Source: Rhabdophis nuchalis (taxonomy: Eukaryota > Chordata > Lepidosauria > Squamata > Natricidae). From it: a DNA stretch of 64,000 bases. The notes below the pieces were generated by a model. That model saw nothing but the letters and a program-made list of their open reading frames with translations. It was not told the DNA's origin and searched no databases. How positions within the stretch are numbered: the stretch's first letter is position 1; the number at the start of each line of letters is the position of its first letter. The translations under genes and the position numbers were made by a program. The DNA is taken from assembly GCA_039707465.1 (NCBI GenBank), contig CM077644.1, forward strand, positions 187,475,462 through 187,539,461, given 5' to 3'. Shown piece by piece: positions 23,934 to 35,960 of the stretch.

Positions 23934-25183
23934 GGAGGAAGTTGATTATCTAGACCCGCGCCAGTCCGGCTTCCGGCCCAGTCACAGCACCGAGACGGCA
24001 TTGGTCGCGTTGGTTGATGATCTCTGGAGGGCACGGGATAGAGGTTGTTCCTCTATCCTTGTCCTATTAGACCTCTCAGCGGCTTTTGATACCATCGACC
24101 ATGGTATCTTATTGCACCGATTGGGGGGGTTGGGGCTGAGAGGCACCGTTCTACGGTGGTTCTCGTCCTACCTCTCTGGTCGGTCGCAATGGGTGTTGGC
24201 AGGAGGGCAGAGGTCGTCCCCGAGGCCCCTCACAGGTTGGGTCCCTCAGGGGTCGGTCCTCTCTCCCCTTCTGTTCAACACCTATATGAAGCCGCTGGGT
24301 GAGATCATCCGTGGTTTTGGGGTGGAATACCATCTGTACGCTGATGACACTCAGTTGTACATATCCACCCCAAACCACGCCAACGATGCCGTCGAGGTGC
24401 TGTCCCGGTGTCTGGAGGCCGTACGGATCTGGATGGGTAGTAACAAACTCAAACTCAACCCGTCCAAGACCGAGTGGCTGTGGTTTCCAGCACCCCGTCA
24501 GCCAGTTAAGTCCAACACTGGCCATTGGGGGTGAACAACTGGCCCCCGTGGAGAGGGCGCGCAACTTGGGTGTCCTCCTGGATTCCCGGCTGTCCATGGA
24601 GGACCATGTGGCGGCCGTGGCCAGGAGGGTGTTCTATCAGGTACGCCTGATACGCCAGTTGCGCCCCTTACTGGACCGGGGAGCCCTTCGCACAGTCACT
24701 CAAGCGCTTGTGACATCCCGGCTGGATTACTGCAATGCTCTCTACATGGGGCTCCCCTTGAGGTGCACTTGAAAGCTACAGTTAGTACAGAATGCGGCCG
24801 TGTGGGTGATTATGGGTGCCTCAAGGCAAACCCACGTAACACCTCTCCTGCGCGAGCTGCACTGGCTGCCTGTGGCCTTTCGAGTGCGCTTCAAGGTGTT
24901 GACGACCATCTTTAAATCGCTCCATGGCTCGGGGCCTAGCTATATACGAGACCGCCTCCTGCCCCATACATCCCTTCGTCCGATCCGCTCCCACAGAGAG
25001 GGCCTTCTCTGGGTGCCGTCGGCGGGGCAATGCCGGTTGGCGACACCCAGGGGAAGGGCCTTCTCTGTGGCGGGCCCGGCCCTCTGGAACGACCTACCCC
25101 CCGACCTTCGCACTATCTCGGACCTCCGCCTCTTCCGCCAATGTCTTAAGACATATTTATTTCAGCAAGCCGGCCTAGGATAG
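23934..25183 (+). pseudogene. L2-like reverse transcriptase remnant
   Basis: The protein of such elements copies the LINE RNA into the genome. Visible in order: FRPSHSTETAL at about 23965-24000, the palm motif DLSAAFDTIDH, then WVPQGSVLSPLLF, then the catalytic YADD box in YHLYADDTQLY, then LKLNPSKTE. A frameshift near 24520 moves the reading to a second frame (LGVLLDSRLSMEDHVAAVA, SRLDYCNALYMGLPL). A stop at about 24770 is followed by a third segment with LRELHWLPVAFRVRFKV and FSVAGPALWNDLPPDLR, ending at 25183. All N-terminal parts, including the endonuclease, are missing. The YADD residues are kept but the gene is broken at least twice and cannot be functional. Confidence 0.93.
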
Positions 25184-25391
25184 CCCCCCGTTTCTGACTT
25201 TTTAAAATATAAATTATAAATTTGGGAAGGTTTTAACATGGATTTTAGCATGGGTTAACTAATTTAATATATTTTAACTGATATTTATTGTATTTTGTGG
25301 TTTTAATAATGCCTGTGCGCCACCCTGGGTCCTAACAAGGAGAAGGGTGGGGTATAAATTTAATAAAATAAAAATAAAATAAATAAATATA
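23934..25391 (+). mobile_element. L2-like LINE, 5'-truncated, with 3' tail
   Basis: It spans the reverse transcriptase and downstream region of an L2-type ORF2, then a 3' UTR ending ctgtgcgccaccctgggtcc and a run of aataaaataaaaataaa. It is the longest LINE reading region in the window. No TSD is obvious. The tail module is shared with 18321, 30539 and 63710, all likely served by the same reverse transcriptase. Confidence 0.92.
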
Positions 25392-27852
25392 GACTGGAAT
25401 TGCTCTAAAATTGGGTGGGGGAGGGCTCAGACCATGCCACCCAGTTTTGTAAGGATTGGGTCTGAATCTGCTTCTGTCCAGCAAGAACTACCAGCCCTGG
25501 GCCAGGACTTTGACAATGGTTATTGTAGGTTCAAGATTTATAATTGAGTAACATCAGCACATTGATAACACCTGATCTCAAACTGGCAGGTGACCTCACC
25601 AAGGAGTTTTATGTCAATGTGAAAACAAAAAGGAAGACATAGCTGAGCCATGGAGCACTCCACAAGTGAGAGACACAAACATAACTTCCTCTCCCTGTTT
25701 TGAAACTGGCCACTAAGAAAGGAGTATAGCGATACCACAAAATAGTGTCTCTGAAGTTGGCCTCAAAAAATTGAAGGTACTGTATACCACAAGATCAAGA
25801 AGCATCAAGGTGGACACACCATTCTCATCCCAGATGCTTTACAGATCCTTGACAAGCATAGTCAAGACTATTACCATACTGAACTCTAGTCTGAAATCCA
25901 ATTATCCAGTAGATAATCTACTTCTTTCAGGGTTCTCTAGTTCTAAAGTGCACTCACTATCTCCACCACCGTTCTTTGATTGTTATTGTCAAAATAATAC
26001 TTAGGTACTTTTTGGTTTTTGTGTTATGTTATATAGTTGTTATTTTCTCATAAATTATGATGTTCATCTGTGACTCGCAAGTATTCCAGTTGCTGAAAAA
26101 AAGATTCTATTGCAATGGTTAGGGTTTTTTTGGGGGGGAGGGAATTAATGAAGGGCAAAAAGGGGTCTCTAATACTAATTGTCATGGTAAAATGCCATCT
26201 CCATAAAATGTTCTTTTCCAAATTGCTATATGAGCATGCATAAATTGGAGGAGGAGAAGTTTCATCTCAACTATAATCGAAACATTATGATCCTTTCAGT
26301 AAATGCCTTTTCAATTGTCCGCAAATAGGGACTACTGGCATCAGGCAATTCATTAGAATTGAACAGCAATATTTGCTTTTAGTGTAAGAATACATTTACA
26401 GAACAGTCATACTTATCATTTTGAATGGTGAGCTGTCTAAATTGGCATGCAGTACAATCTGAAATATTTCTCCTCCCTTTCATGCTGTTTTAAGCACTAA
26501 GGGTGTTAACGCTTCCACAACTTTCTCCCTTTCACCCTAACACTGTGCTTGACAATTTTTCAGAAGCATTCCTATCCTGAAAAACAAGCTTCTCTTTAAA
26601 CAAAAATCTTTATAATTTACCTTGTTGAATTTTGTACACCCACTAGCCTATGTAGAGAAGGAAGGAAGGAATCCAATTAGCTTGAATGCATCTACAGCAG
26701 AAGGTAGCCTGCTAATAGGACAAGAGAAGCAACAAGAACTTCAGAATCGTATGTTGTACAGCAGCTGTGCTTGTTCACTTAATCTGACCTCCTGGCCCAC
26801 AAAAGCTATTTTAAGCCTCTGTATGAAAGCATAACTGTCCTGTGTACCAGCAGACAGCTGTCTCCAGACAAGAAAGGGGAGGGGGGAAACAGGATGGTGA
26901 AAGAAGTCTGAGACTAAATCCACCATTCACTACACTGAATTTAAAAAAAAATAGATTGACGGAAAATTCTCGTTCAAGCATATGCTTCCCAGTTTAGGTC
27001 CTTGAGGCAAACCAGTGCAAATTTTCCTATCCAATTGTTTCCAGTCCTACTGCCAGCCTGCTTAGTGATCTCATTATGTTCATGATGCTTCAGGATTCTT
27101 GGCTCAGCTCCTCTTGAGGCCGTTGATGCATCAGGGTCTGGCATTCAGGTGCTGGCAACAAAATCTTACACAGCAGATTATGGACTGTTGTCTGTATGGG
27201 GGAGGATAACTTGAAAAACATGACAAACAAAATCCATTGAGGAAATGGGAATGTTTGAGCAAACCTGTGATTCAAATATGTGGTAACATGAATGAAATTC
27301 AAACCAAATTCCAGGTTATGATAGTCATGCATTCTAATAAGCTGTAATAGAGCCATCTAAGATCTGGCACACATACTGTTAAGCCATGGTTTGTTTTCAT
27401 CACTATACTGACTGAGGCACAACCATCGGGTTTGCACTTCTTGCAGTGTCATAAATCATGGTTAACAAGCCACAAAGGCTGAGCTTACAAAATGCCAAAC
27501 AAACCATCTTTTGGTATGACATAATCTATGAGCCGGCTTATTGTGTCACAGGAGGAATCCTTTTATGGATCTCTGTGGTTTTATTTCAATGTCTACCTGT
27601 CATGAATGGTTTAACTGGTTTTCCTGCATATTGCAGAAGGTTGCATGTCATGATCGTGATTCCTTCCAACATCAGTTCTATGCTTCTATGATTTTCCTAT
27701 TCAAAACAGGATTTCAATGTGAATTTGTTACAAACTAAGAAACTTCTTGATACGGTATGTTAATAATGTTTGAATAGTCATCTGATTTATTATAATTCTC
27801 TCTTTTTTGTTGTTCTGGTCATGCCATATTGCTTTGAATTCTTTCACTAGAG
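25392..27852. other. non-coding spacer
   Basis: About 2.4 kb without a recognised element. A block at 27380-27560 has internal inverted words (gttaagccatggtttg and catggttaacaagcc) and may be an unclassified repeat. Confidence 0.4.
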
Positions 27853-27968
27853 CATAGGTGTCAAACTCGATTGTGTGAATCGTGATGTTTTTTGCCTTGT
27901 CGGAGCTGGGGTGGTCGTGGCCTGTATGTGACATATCTGGTCCACAGGCCACCAGTTTGACAGGCCTG
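27853..27968. mobile_element. hAT-type MITE, decayed
   Basis: The left end cataggtgtcaaactcga and right end ccagtttgacaggcctg are imperfect inverted repeats, and gctggggtggtcgtggcc is a usual internal block of this kind of element. I see no good TSD. Confidence 0.65.
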
Positions 27969-29947
27969 GAATATAGAGTCTTTGTTGAGTAGAATGTCAA
28001 AGAAACCCAAAACAAATATGAACTCTATTCTGAAAAGTGAATAGAGGCAATGAAGCCTTGCCATTGAAGCTGTTATGGCCTTTGGAGAGGGAGAATAAAC
28101 AGGAGCAATTAATAATAGCCAGAGAATGGACAGGTAACTTGTAGCAGGGAAATGGCTCAGGTGAAAAAGATTAAAAGGTCAGCTCTGTTTTAATTCTAAG
28201 GGCTGTTGAAATCTCTGTAGGCAATCCTGTGGCATGTTACGTTCCATATGTCACATTTACCTGAAGGCAAAGCTGGGTTCCTAACACTTCCAAAGCTGCC
28301 TCATGTTTACTCACTACCCTTTCACACATCCTTGTGCAATCCACGTGCCAAGGACTAAAGGCTTGGGAAAACCTAAAAGAATATAAAATAATTAATCATC
28401 AGCCAGAAATATTGCAGGAGGTTGGTCATTATAAAGTTCATTTTAGATCTCATCATTCTGGGTTTTATGAATGAGAGACGGGACCCCAAATAAGGGGTTT
28501 CTTTTCCATTCCTTTCATTTGTGTACATCTCACACAAGTTTGTCAATAAATAGCATGTTTTTATGCCTGGAATAAGGCCAATTGTTTTTATGAAGAGTGG
28601 ATGACAGAAAAAAGTGGGTGACTAACAAAATAGAAATATAAAAGATTAAACCTTTTGCCTTCTTTAGCTACTTTCTATGAACTGTCATGATAAGCTTGAA
28701 ATCAAAACATTTTGTTCTCAATTCTTATACGTCCACTTGATTAAGACACTGTAATCCATCTATGTTTTTAGTGAAAAAAATACAGTACATCCTTCTTGAA
28801 TGTTTAGCGAGTAACTACATCCTTGCCTGAAATATGGTTTTATACTTTTAAGTTTTTTTTCCACATACAGCCTCCCTCCCTGTCTCTTGGGATGTGTGCT
28901 AGGTGCACTTAAAACTAGGAGTTTTACAGTTACAGAATACATACATTTCACACACAGCATAGAAGGGATGAAATGATGTAACATTTCACAGGTTTGGGGG
29001 GGTTGGGGGCTTGACCATTTGTGGTAAAATTGACAGCCAAAAATTCCAGGAACTAAACGTACCTTAAAAATGAAGAGCTCAGCCATCTGTTCTCTGTAGT
29101 CTATATAAAGGCAGATTTCCAAATTATGATCTCATACCTTTTGGAATACACATAATTTTTCATGCTTTCTTAAAAGTTTTCTGTAGCATATATGTGTACT
29201 TCACTGTCATAAAATCAACTTTGGGATTTTCTGATAACTGATTTCACATGAAGTCATTTTGGACTGCTGAGTTGTTTTTTATCCCAACCCACTTTGTTTC
29301 GATGTAAGATAAATGTGAGAAGCTCATGATGAAAAAATACCCAAAATTGTAATGTTGATCTAATATAACCAGTTAGTACTATAAATCTAATTTTGAATAT
29401 TAGGGGCAAATATCCAATTTATCCCTAATCCTGGATTCATACAGAAATACTTTATTGTCATCTGCTTATATAGGGATGCAATTTGTGAGCATCAAAGGTA
29501 ATCTTTTACCATCCCTATTAAGAGGTATAGGTTTTTTCCCCCTCATATGTAGGAGCAGTTTCATATCTCGCCTTCTATCCCTCAATCTGGCTGTGCTGCC
29601 CCATCATGGAAGGTCCTTGGGAGGGATGAGTAAAGAAGGAGGCAAGTGTACCCCAAGAGGATACAATCCCATCAGGGTCAGAGAAGGTAGACTCTAAAGT
29701 AACTTAGACATGTACAGCTTTAAAGGTGATTTCCAGAATGCTGGTTCACACCTCCAAGTCTATTAGAAGCCAGTGTTGCAGAGTAGCTGTATTAGAAAGG
29801 CCTAAAGAGATGCTCCCTTAATTACTGTGCTGTTTCATTCTGGACTAACTGAACCATCTGGATGATTTTTGAGGGCAGCGTTATGAAAAGCATGTTGCCA
29901 CAATCCAATCAGCTAACACAACAAGCACCTTTGCTTTGCCAAGATTC
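27969..29947. other. non-coding spacer
   Basis: About 2 kb with nothing recognised. The 120-residue minus frame at 28760-29122 lacks a domain and flanking splice sites. Confidence 0.4.
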
Positions 29948-29955
29948 AGTTCCAA

Positions 29956-30210
29956 TCAGTGATGGGTTCCTACCGGTTTGGCCCAGTTCAGCTGGACTGG
30001 TAGTAGCTTGGCGGCCTGGGTCGCTGGAAGCGGAAGTGACTCAGATCTGCCACATGCCTGAACTGGTTCTCTCAGCGGCACTGTAGGTGGCACCATCTTG
30101 TTTTTTGCTTCTATGCATGCGAAGCAATTTTAGTTGTACTGTGCATGCGTGCACCCACATAGTGCGACCTTGAGCGAAACAGCAGTAGTCTCTTCCAGTA
30201 ACCACCATTC
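29956..30210. mobile_element. hAT-type MITE, same family as 44069-44330
   Basis: Begins cagtgatgggttcctaccgg. Shares with 44069-44330 the blocks ctgaactggttctc, gcaccatcttgttttttgct, ttctatgcatgcgaag and actgtgcatgcgtgc. Flanks gttccaat and attccaat form an 8-bp TSD with one mismatch. The right terminus is eroded. Confidence 0.85.
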
Positions 30211-30538
30211 ATTCCAATGTATTATCGTTCTCCAGCCCAACATGAAGACGTTCCAGAACAATATCTTTGGCTGTTTTTACCCTACTGACAGGTTCCAAGT
30301 TTCTCAGTGATCTTCCCAATAGTTTAAATAGGTGTTAAAAAGTATCAGAGACAGAATGGAGATTTGGTTTTGAGAAGCAAATTTGTCCAATTGAATCTGC
30401 AATCTGCCTGAGAGACAGTAATGGAACCAATGCCAAACTGCCTTTTATTTCTAAATTGATTAACTAATTCATAAGGGCACCATGGTTAACGGTTTTAAAA
30501 GTCACTGAGAAGTGAAGAAGATCCACCAGAGCTACATT

Positions 30539-30608
30539 TCCTGTGCGCCGCCCTGGGTCCTCTGTGGAGAAGGGCGGGATATAAATGTAATAAAATGAAA
30601 AAAAAAAT
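30539..30608 (+). mobile_element. L2-like 3' tail, severely 5'-truncated
   Basis: Only about 60-70 bp: ctgtgcgccgccctgggtcc, gagaagggcgggatataaat, then an A-rich tail. A shared atttcct on both sides may be a short TSD. Confidence 0.8.
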
Positions 30609-30987
30609 GAATTTCCTCTATCAATATCCAAACAAAATTCACAAAGATCATCTATCATTCCTTCTGAACTATGTAACCTACCCTGAAGCTAGGCAGGATA
30701 ATCCACTACCCTTACCATTGCCCACAATAGAAAAGTCACCACTCTCTCAGTCACAGAAAGTTGAAATCTGGCCTATAATTGCCAATCTTTCAGTGATCGA
30801 AGACTGATATCTTGCTCTCTTTCAGAGTATTTCTGATGCTAATTAAGATATTTTTAATCACCTCCCAGCTAGAAGCTAGAAGCCAGAAGCTAAACTGGGC
30901 AATGTTCCAAAGGCGAAATGGTAGAAAATGCTTCTCTGAGCAGCTTGTCCATATCCTTGGATCTCACACAGTGAAATTGATCTATCC

Positions 30988-31705
30988 TTGGGATGGTGAA
31001 CCTATGGTACGTGTGCCACAGGTGGCATGCGAAGCCATTTGTCAGGGCACACGAGGCGTTGCCCTATCAACTGGCCAGCACACATGTGCATGCTGGCCAG
31101 CTGAGCTCAGCTTTTTTTAAAGCCATTTTTCACCCTCCCCAGGCTCCAGAGGTTTTATAGGAGCCTGGGGAGGGGAAAACAGCCTCCCCTCTGAGGCCTT
31201 CTGGAGACTTCAGGATCTTTCCTGAAGCCTCTGGAGTGCAAAAAACCACCCTACAGGCAAACTGGAAATTCAGGAACGGACTTCCGGTTTGCTCGTAGGG
31301 ACAGTTTAAGCCTTCCGGAGCCTTCCGGGGCCTTCAGGAGGCTTCCCTGAAGACTCCAGAGGACTAAAAATGATCCTAAAAGCAAACCAGAAGTCCATTC
31401 CCAAATTTCCGATTTGCCCATAGGGTCATTTTTTTTTTGCACTCCAGAGGCTTCAGGGAAGGATCTGAAGCCTGTGGAGGGCCTCCGGGGGGGGGGGGGA
31501 GCTGTTTTCACCTTCCCCAGGCTCTATAAAGCCTCTGAAGCCTGGGGAGGGTGAAAAAAGCATGCAAAAAATGGGGGGGAGTGCCTGTTATGCACGCTGG
31601 ACGGGGAGTTGCGCATTGCATTATAGGTGTGGCACACCCACGCACGACCCCCCCTGCACTCCCCCCACTTATGGCACACAAGCCAAAAAAGGTTCACCAT
31701 CGCTG
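30988..31705. mobile_element. hAT-type element, same family as 41341-41875
   Basis: 718 bp with an exact 8-bp TSD, atctatcc (30980-30987 and 31706-31713). Ends: gggatggtgaacctatgg and the inverted partner aggttcaccatcgctg. The inside holds repeated GC-rich blocks (ccctccccaggctccagag and gcctggggagggtgaaaaa) that form local hairpins. No coding capacity. Confidence 0.92.
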
Positions 31706-31713
31706 ATCTATCC

Positions 31714-32544
31714 TAACCATATGAAAGCCATCATTAGATACTTTTATGGTTGATTTTACATTTAAGGCAGCATCTAATCTGGCTACGAAATGAAAGATTT
31801 TTATCCACAAATAGCTTATTGGAAGTGTCAGTCTTGATTATTACTATCAATGATCCTGATTAAAAGCAAAAATAGAAAAATAGAAAGCATAACAATGAGG
31901 GGCACATATATAATGTCCCGTTTTAACTGCAGCAACAGTTACCCATGACCTATTGCTAATGCTAGTATTAGAAAGAGCAAACAATAAAAAGTAGACGCTT
32001 AATAGAGTACAGTCTAAATACTGCCACAGAAGAAATAAAGTAAAAAAGGTCCATATGTCCCTATAGAAATTGCAGTATAGTAATCACTAGTAATCAATAG
32101 TATAGCCACTTGTTTCAGTTTCTTCTGAACCACAAGGGCAAACTCATTCTTATAAAGGAATTCACTGAAAGGGTTGAAACAAGACTCAGGGGATTCAGTA
32201 ATAGAACTCTAGGAAGAAAAGGAGGTGGAGATTACAAATCAGCCATTTCACAAGTTGAATCAGTTCAGCAGCACATGAGTTGGTGGATAAAATAAATGGG
32301 GGGGGGGAGTTTGTTTACTACATGTAAAGACTTTTCAAAGGGTCTTTGTGTTGTGGCTTATTAGACTCAGCTCAGGTCTTCTTTCGCTTTTGCTTTGACC
32401 ATGTACCCTCACTGCTTTGGCTCTCACAGTTCATCCACGCTCCATCTTTGAGGTAGGTTGGAAAGGCTAAAGAATAATTATGTCAATTGTCCTAGCAAGG
32501 CCAACATGGTCATTGGCAAAATTACAACAAGATATCTTGGCGTG
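31714..32544. other. non-coding spacer
   Basis: No recognised element; a run of G near 32298. Confidence 0.4.
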
Positions 32545-33075
32545 CAGTTGCATCTTAGAATACTTGGAATACTGCATTCAGTTTTGGTCGCCACGATGTA
32601 GAAAAGATGTGGAGACTCTAGAAAGAGTGCAGAGAAGAGCAACAAAGATGATGAGGGGACTGGAGACTAAAACATATGAGGAACGGTTGCAGGAACTGGG
32701 TATGTCTAGTTTAATGAAAAGAAGGACTAGGGGAGACATGATAGCAGTCTTCCGATATCTCAGGGGTTGCCACAAAAAAGAGGGAGTCAAACTATTTTCC
32801 AAGGCACCAGAGAGTAGAACAAGAAGCAATGGATGGAAACTAATCAAGGAGAGAAGCAACTTAGAACTGGGGAGAAATTTCCTGACAGTTAGAACAATTA
32901 ATCAGTGGAACAGCTTGCCTCCAAAAGTTGTGAATGCCCCAACATTGCAAGTCTTTAAGAAGATGTTGGATAGCCATTTGTCTGGGACAGTATAGGGCTT
33001 CCTGCCTAGGCAGGGGGTTGGACTAGAAGACCTCCAAGGTCCCTTCCAACTCTGTTCTTGTATTGTATTGTATCT
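32545..33075 (+). mobile_element. CR1/L3-like LINE 3' end, best-preserved copy
   Basis: An uninterrupted frame to 32995 covers the C-terminal part of a CR1-type ORF2. Visible in order are LEYCIQFWSP, ERVQRRATKMMRGLE, YEERLQELGMSSL, KRRTRGDMIAVFRYLRG, LFSKAPESRTRSNGWKL and NQWNSLPPKVVNAPTLQVFK. After the stop the 3' UTR has gggttggactagaagacctc and ccaaggtcccttccaactct, then a tail of TTGTA units. The reverse transcriptase core and everything upstream are missing, so it is a dead 5'-truncated insert, though young enough for the frame to remain open. Confidence 0.93.
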
Positions 33076-33896
33076 ATGGACATTTTGGAGTGGATCATCC
33101 TAACATACACAAATGCTACAAGGTGATGTGTGGCTTCTAGTCCAATCTTAAGCAGATGGTGATTCAGGATTGTGGGAAAACTTGAGTTATCATCTTCCTC
33201 TGAAAATCTTCCCCTAGTCAAGCAAGTTAGCCAAGTTGAACATATGACTTGCATCAAGTGTTGACTTTCTGATCAAGTGAAGTAAATCCTTATTTATCAT
33301 TGCTACAATGAACCCCTAAGACCAACCATGTCCAAAGTGAATAATGAAATCCCCCAACACTATAAACCAATATGGCTCCATATAAAATATATAACAAGGA
33401 CTTTCTCCTCAGTCAGGGACTTCATCCAGCAGCAAAATGGTAGTTCAGTTTCCAGTCTAAACTTCACCCTGCAACTGAGATGTACATATTTAATATGGAC
33501 AAGTTATTTCCCCATTATTCTGCTAAGCAGAAAATATTCTTATGGATCATAGCCATATTACCTTTCAGCAGCACACTACCTTGGCTTTTTCTATTACAAA
33601 TAATCCCACAGGGACACCATTGGCTCATATGATCCTACTTCCTTTATCCAGATCTCCATTACACAAGCCAAGTTGTGTTGATCATCCCCAATCAAACTGT
33701 AAATTATTTATTTCACTTTGGACTAATCTGCCATTACAAAAACAAGACATGTTCATTGAGAGGAAGAATATTTTTCCAAAATCCTACAGAACAGGGGAAA
33801 CCCCTTAAGTTTATAAGCCCCCTAGAATGGCCTGCCAGTCTCCTAATGTCAGATGTTCTATCCACCATCACTATTGTGGTTGCAACTGCAAATATG
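33076..33896. other. non-coding spacer
   Basis: No recognised element. Confidence 0.4.
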
Positions 33897-33901
33897 GAAA
33901 C

Positions 33902-34477
33902 TGTTGTGGTCTGCCGGCAGCCAACGGAGCCGGAAAGTGAGGAGGTTGGGGTGGAACATGGGCCAGTCCTGGGGGCTGAGGAAAGCTCAGGTGAGGGTTC
34001 TGTGTCGGAGGCAGAGAGGGAGCTAGACAGCAGTGAGGCAGAGGAACAGCTGGAGCCCCTTCCCAGTGTGCATGCGCAGAGCTGCCAGAAGACAAAAACA
34101 ACTAAGAAAGCAGGGTCAACTTAGGAGAAAAGCCACACCTTGGAGGTGATTGACCCCTCCCATATGAAACAAAAGAGGAGTAGATGGGGAGTGGGCTTTT
34201 GCAGGAAACAATTCGTTCATTCAGTCATTTCAAGTGGAAAATTCTGTTTGTAGCTATAAGAGACTGCCAAGTTTTGCCTTGCCCTGCATTTGGAAACTAG
34301 CTAACTGGCAGCTCTCCAAATCAGATAAGGTTTGTGTTGTTAACTATTCCTCTGAAAGACTGCTTGCTAAGCCTTACTGACTGTGAATGAAAGGGATTCA
34401 CAGTTGTGTAAATAAAAGGGGTATTGCCAGGATCTAGACTCTGCTTCTTGCTTTTTAAGGAAGCCTAGGTCAGAACA
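33902..34477 (+). mobile_element. solo LTR 1
   Basis: 576 bp beginning tgttgtggtctgccgg and ending cctaggtcagaaca, so it has TG...CA ends. Flanks gaaac (33897-33901) and gaaat form a 5-bp TSD with one mismatch. A polyadenylation-like aataaa lies near 34411 and a possible TATA-like tataag near 34256. No internal retroviral region adjoins, so it is a solo LTR left by recombination. A reading frame rich in Glu and Ser crosses the first ~220 bp; the second LTR (55081-55547) has a similar frame in the same phase. It is LTR retrotransposon or endogenous-retrovirus derived; I cannot say which family. Confidence 0.85.
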
Positions 34478-34482
34478 GAAAT

Positions 34483-35387
34483 ATGTGTTAGCAGGTTATT
34501 GAAACAGTTGAAAAAGGTTTCCTACATGTACAAAGAAATCTCTCAGTGGATCTCAAAACAGGGAGAACAATCAACATATTCTTTTCTTACTATCCAGTGG
34601 GCAAACTATCACTAGCCCATGAAGTGAGATCCAAGCTCTTTCTAGCATTTCTAGCCAATACTCCATTTCTCACCAGGAGGCAAGAGGGGCTTCAATCTCC
34701 TTCCAACTGCTTCTGGCTCTTATCCAAGAGGAGCCCCAAACATACACGCAACAGGTTCTCCTGGATTTCACCACAGAAAAGTGAAGAAATGTGAAGAAAT
34801 CTTTGTTCAATGGCAAGAAGGAAAAGGGCAATGCTTCCAGTAGATTGCAACTAAATTATCAAAATGTGAAACCAACATCACTAGAATGCTCTAACAGAAA
34901 ATGGCAGGGATGAATGACAGATAAATGCACATGTATCCTTTATAAAAGCTTGAGTATTGCTTGCCACTGAAGTGAGTTGGTCTTTGTAGATCATATTGTT
35001 TTCACTACAAAATCTCAGCAGCCTCAAAAACAGTATTGAGCATCCTGCATATTTGTGAATTAAGCACTGTACATTCCTGGAAGTAGGCCAGAAAACTGTC
35101 TTCTGTATTATGAGTGGACTCAGATTTTTCATGAAGATCTGTTGATTAAATACTTTCTATATTGGTAATTGGAATGGTTATTCATTGAAAAAGACATAAT
35201 TGGACAGGTCTTTAAAAATGTTTTCCACAAAGGCTGAAAAAGCAGCAGGCCTACAGAGGAGTGGAAAGTTCCTTCCTTCTTACTAAGATTACAATGAAAA
35301 TCCCTTCCATGAAACTTTTACTTGCACTGCAAAGATTTCTCTGAGATCCATGGAAGTGCCTTTACATACTGTATATAATGTTATGAT
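34483..35387. other. non-coding spacer
   Basis: No recognised element. Confidence 0.4.
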
Positions 35388-35401
35388 AAAGATAGTAAAA
35401 T

Positions 35402-35469
35402 GTATCCCTTACCCTATCCTTTTGGAAAATTGTAAAAACCCAATAAAACTTTTTCAATACAAAAAAAAA
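35402..35469 (+). mobile_element. 68-bp L1-type 3' end with exact TSD
   Basis: The insert reads gtatcccttaccctatcc through aacccaataaaactttttca to an A run. The flanks carry a perfect 14-bp TSD, aaagatagtaaaat (35388-35401 and 35470-35483). Its 3' end resembles those of the ORF1-only elements at 38944 and 59986. It is an extreme 5' truncation. Confidence 0.92.
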
Positions 35470-35504
35470 AAAGATAGTAAAATCCAGATTGGGATGAATC
35501 AAGA

Positions 35505-35960
35505 AAATAGTAGTGAGACACAATTGGACGAGGATGGAGGTTTGTTCTCCAAGTTTGTGGGTTGGTTTGCTAATGTTTCATTACCAAGTTAGGTAACAAC
35601 TTCAGCGGAGTTTAGGGGATGTCAGTGTTCCTCTGTTTATAGGGGCTTTGTGTGATCAGTAGGTCTTGTGATTGTGAGGTCACATCATGTGAGAGTCACA
35701 TTGGGTCAGGGTCCTGTGATGGGTGTTGTGATGTCAAGGAATGGGAGTTTGTTTCTTCTTCGTGTGTGAATTTGATCCCAGCAAAGGTGGGTTGCTCCCG
35801 GTTCAGCCTGGATCAAGCGAACCGGTAGTGGTGGTGGCAGGAGGCTCCGCCCACTCACCCGGACACTTCTGCACATACACAGAAGTGTTGTGTGCACACG
35901 TCAGCACGAGAGAAATTGTAGCGCTGGGATTTGAAACCCACCTCTGGATCCAGGGGAATA
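35505..35960 (-). mobile_element. Penelope-like fragment, inverted and internally deleted
   Basis: On the minus strand it reads LNNIFPWIKFTHEEE-like residues, then KLPFLDI, the reverse transcriptase region after the catalytic box. It then jumps straight to the 3' end region (cccctataaacagagg, gaacaaacctcca) that also ends the + strand copy at 35960-37430. It is thus a deletion derivative facing the other copy head to head. A hAT-type MITE (35782-35946) splits it. Confidence 0.82.
35782..35946. mobile_element. hAT-type MITE inside the Penelope-like fragment
   Basis: 165 bp, caaaggtgggttgctcccgg to gaaacccacctctg. Flanks gatcccag and gatccagg form an 8-bp TSD with small differences. Removing it restores continuity of the inverted Penelope-like coding sequence, which confirms the boundaries. 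Confidence 0.9.

Noticed and set aside
24151..24597. 148-residue minus-strand frame
   Set aside because: Shadow of the L2 reverse transcriptase on the opposite strand.
28760..29122. 120-residue minus-strand frame
   Set aside because: Longest frame outside transposons, but Cys/His spacing fits no domain I know and splice-site context is absent.
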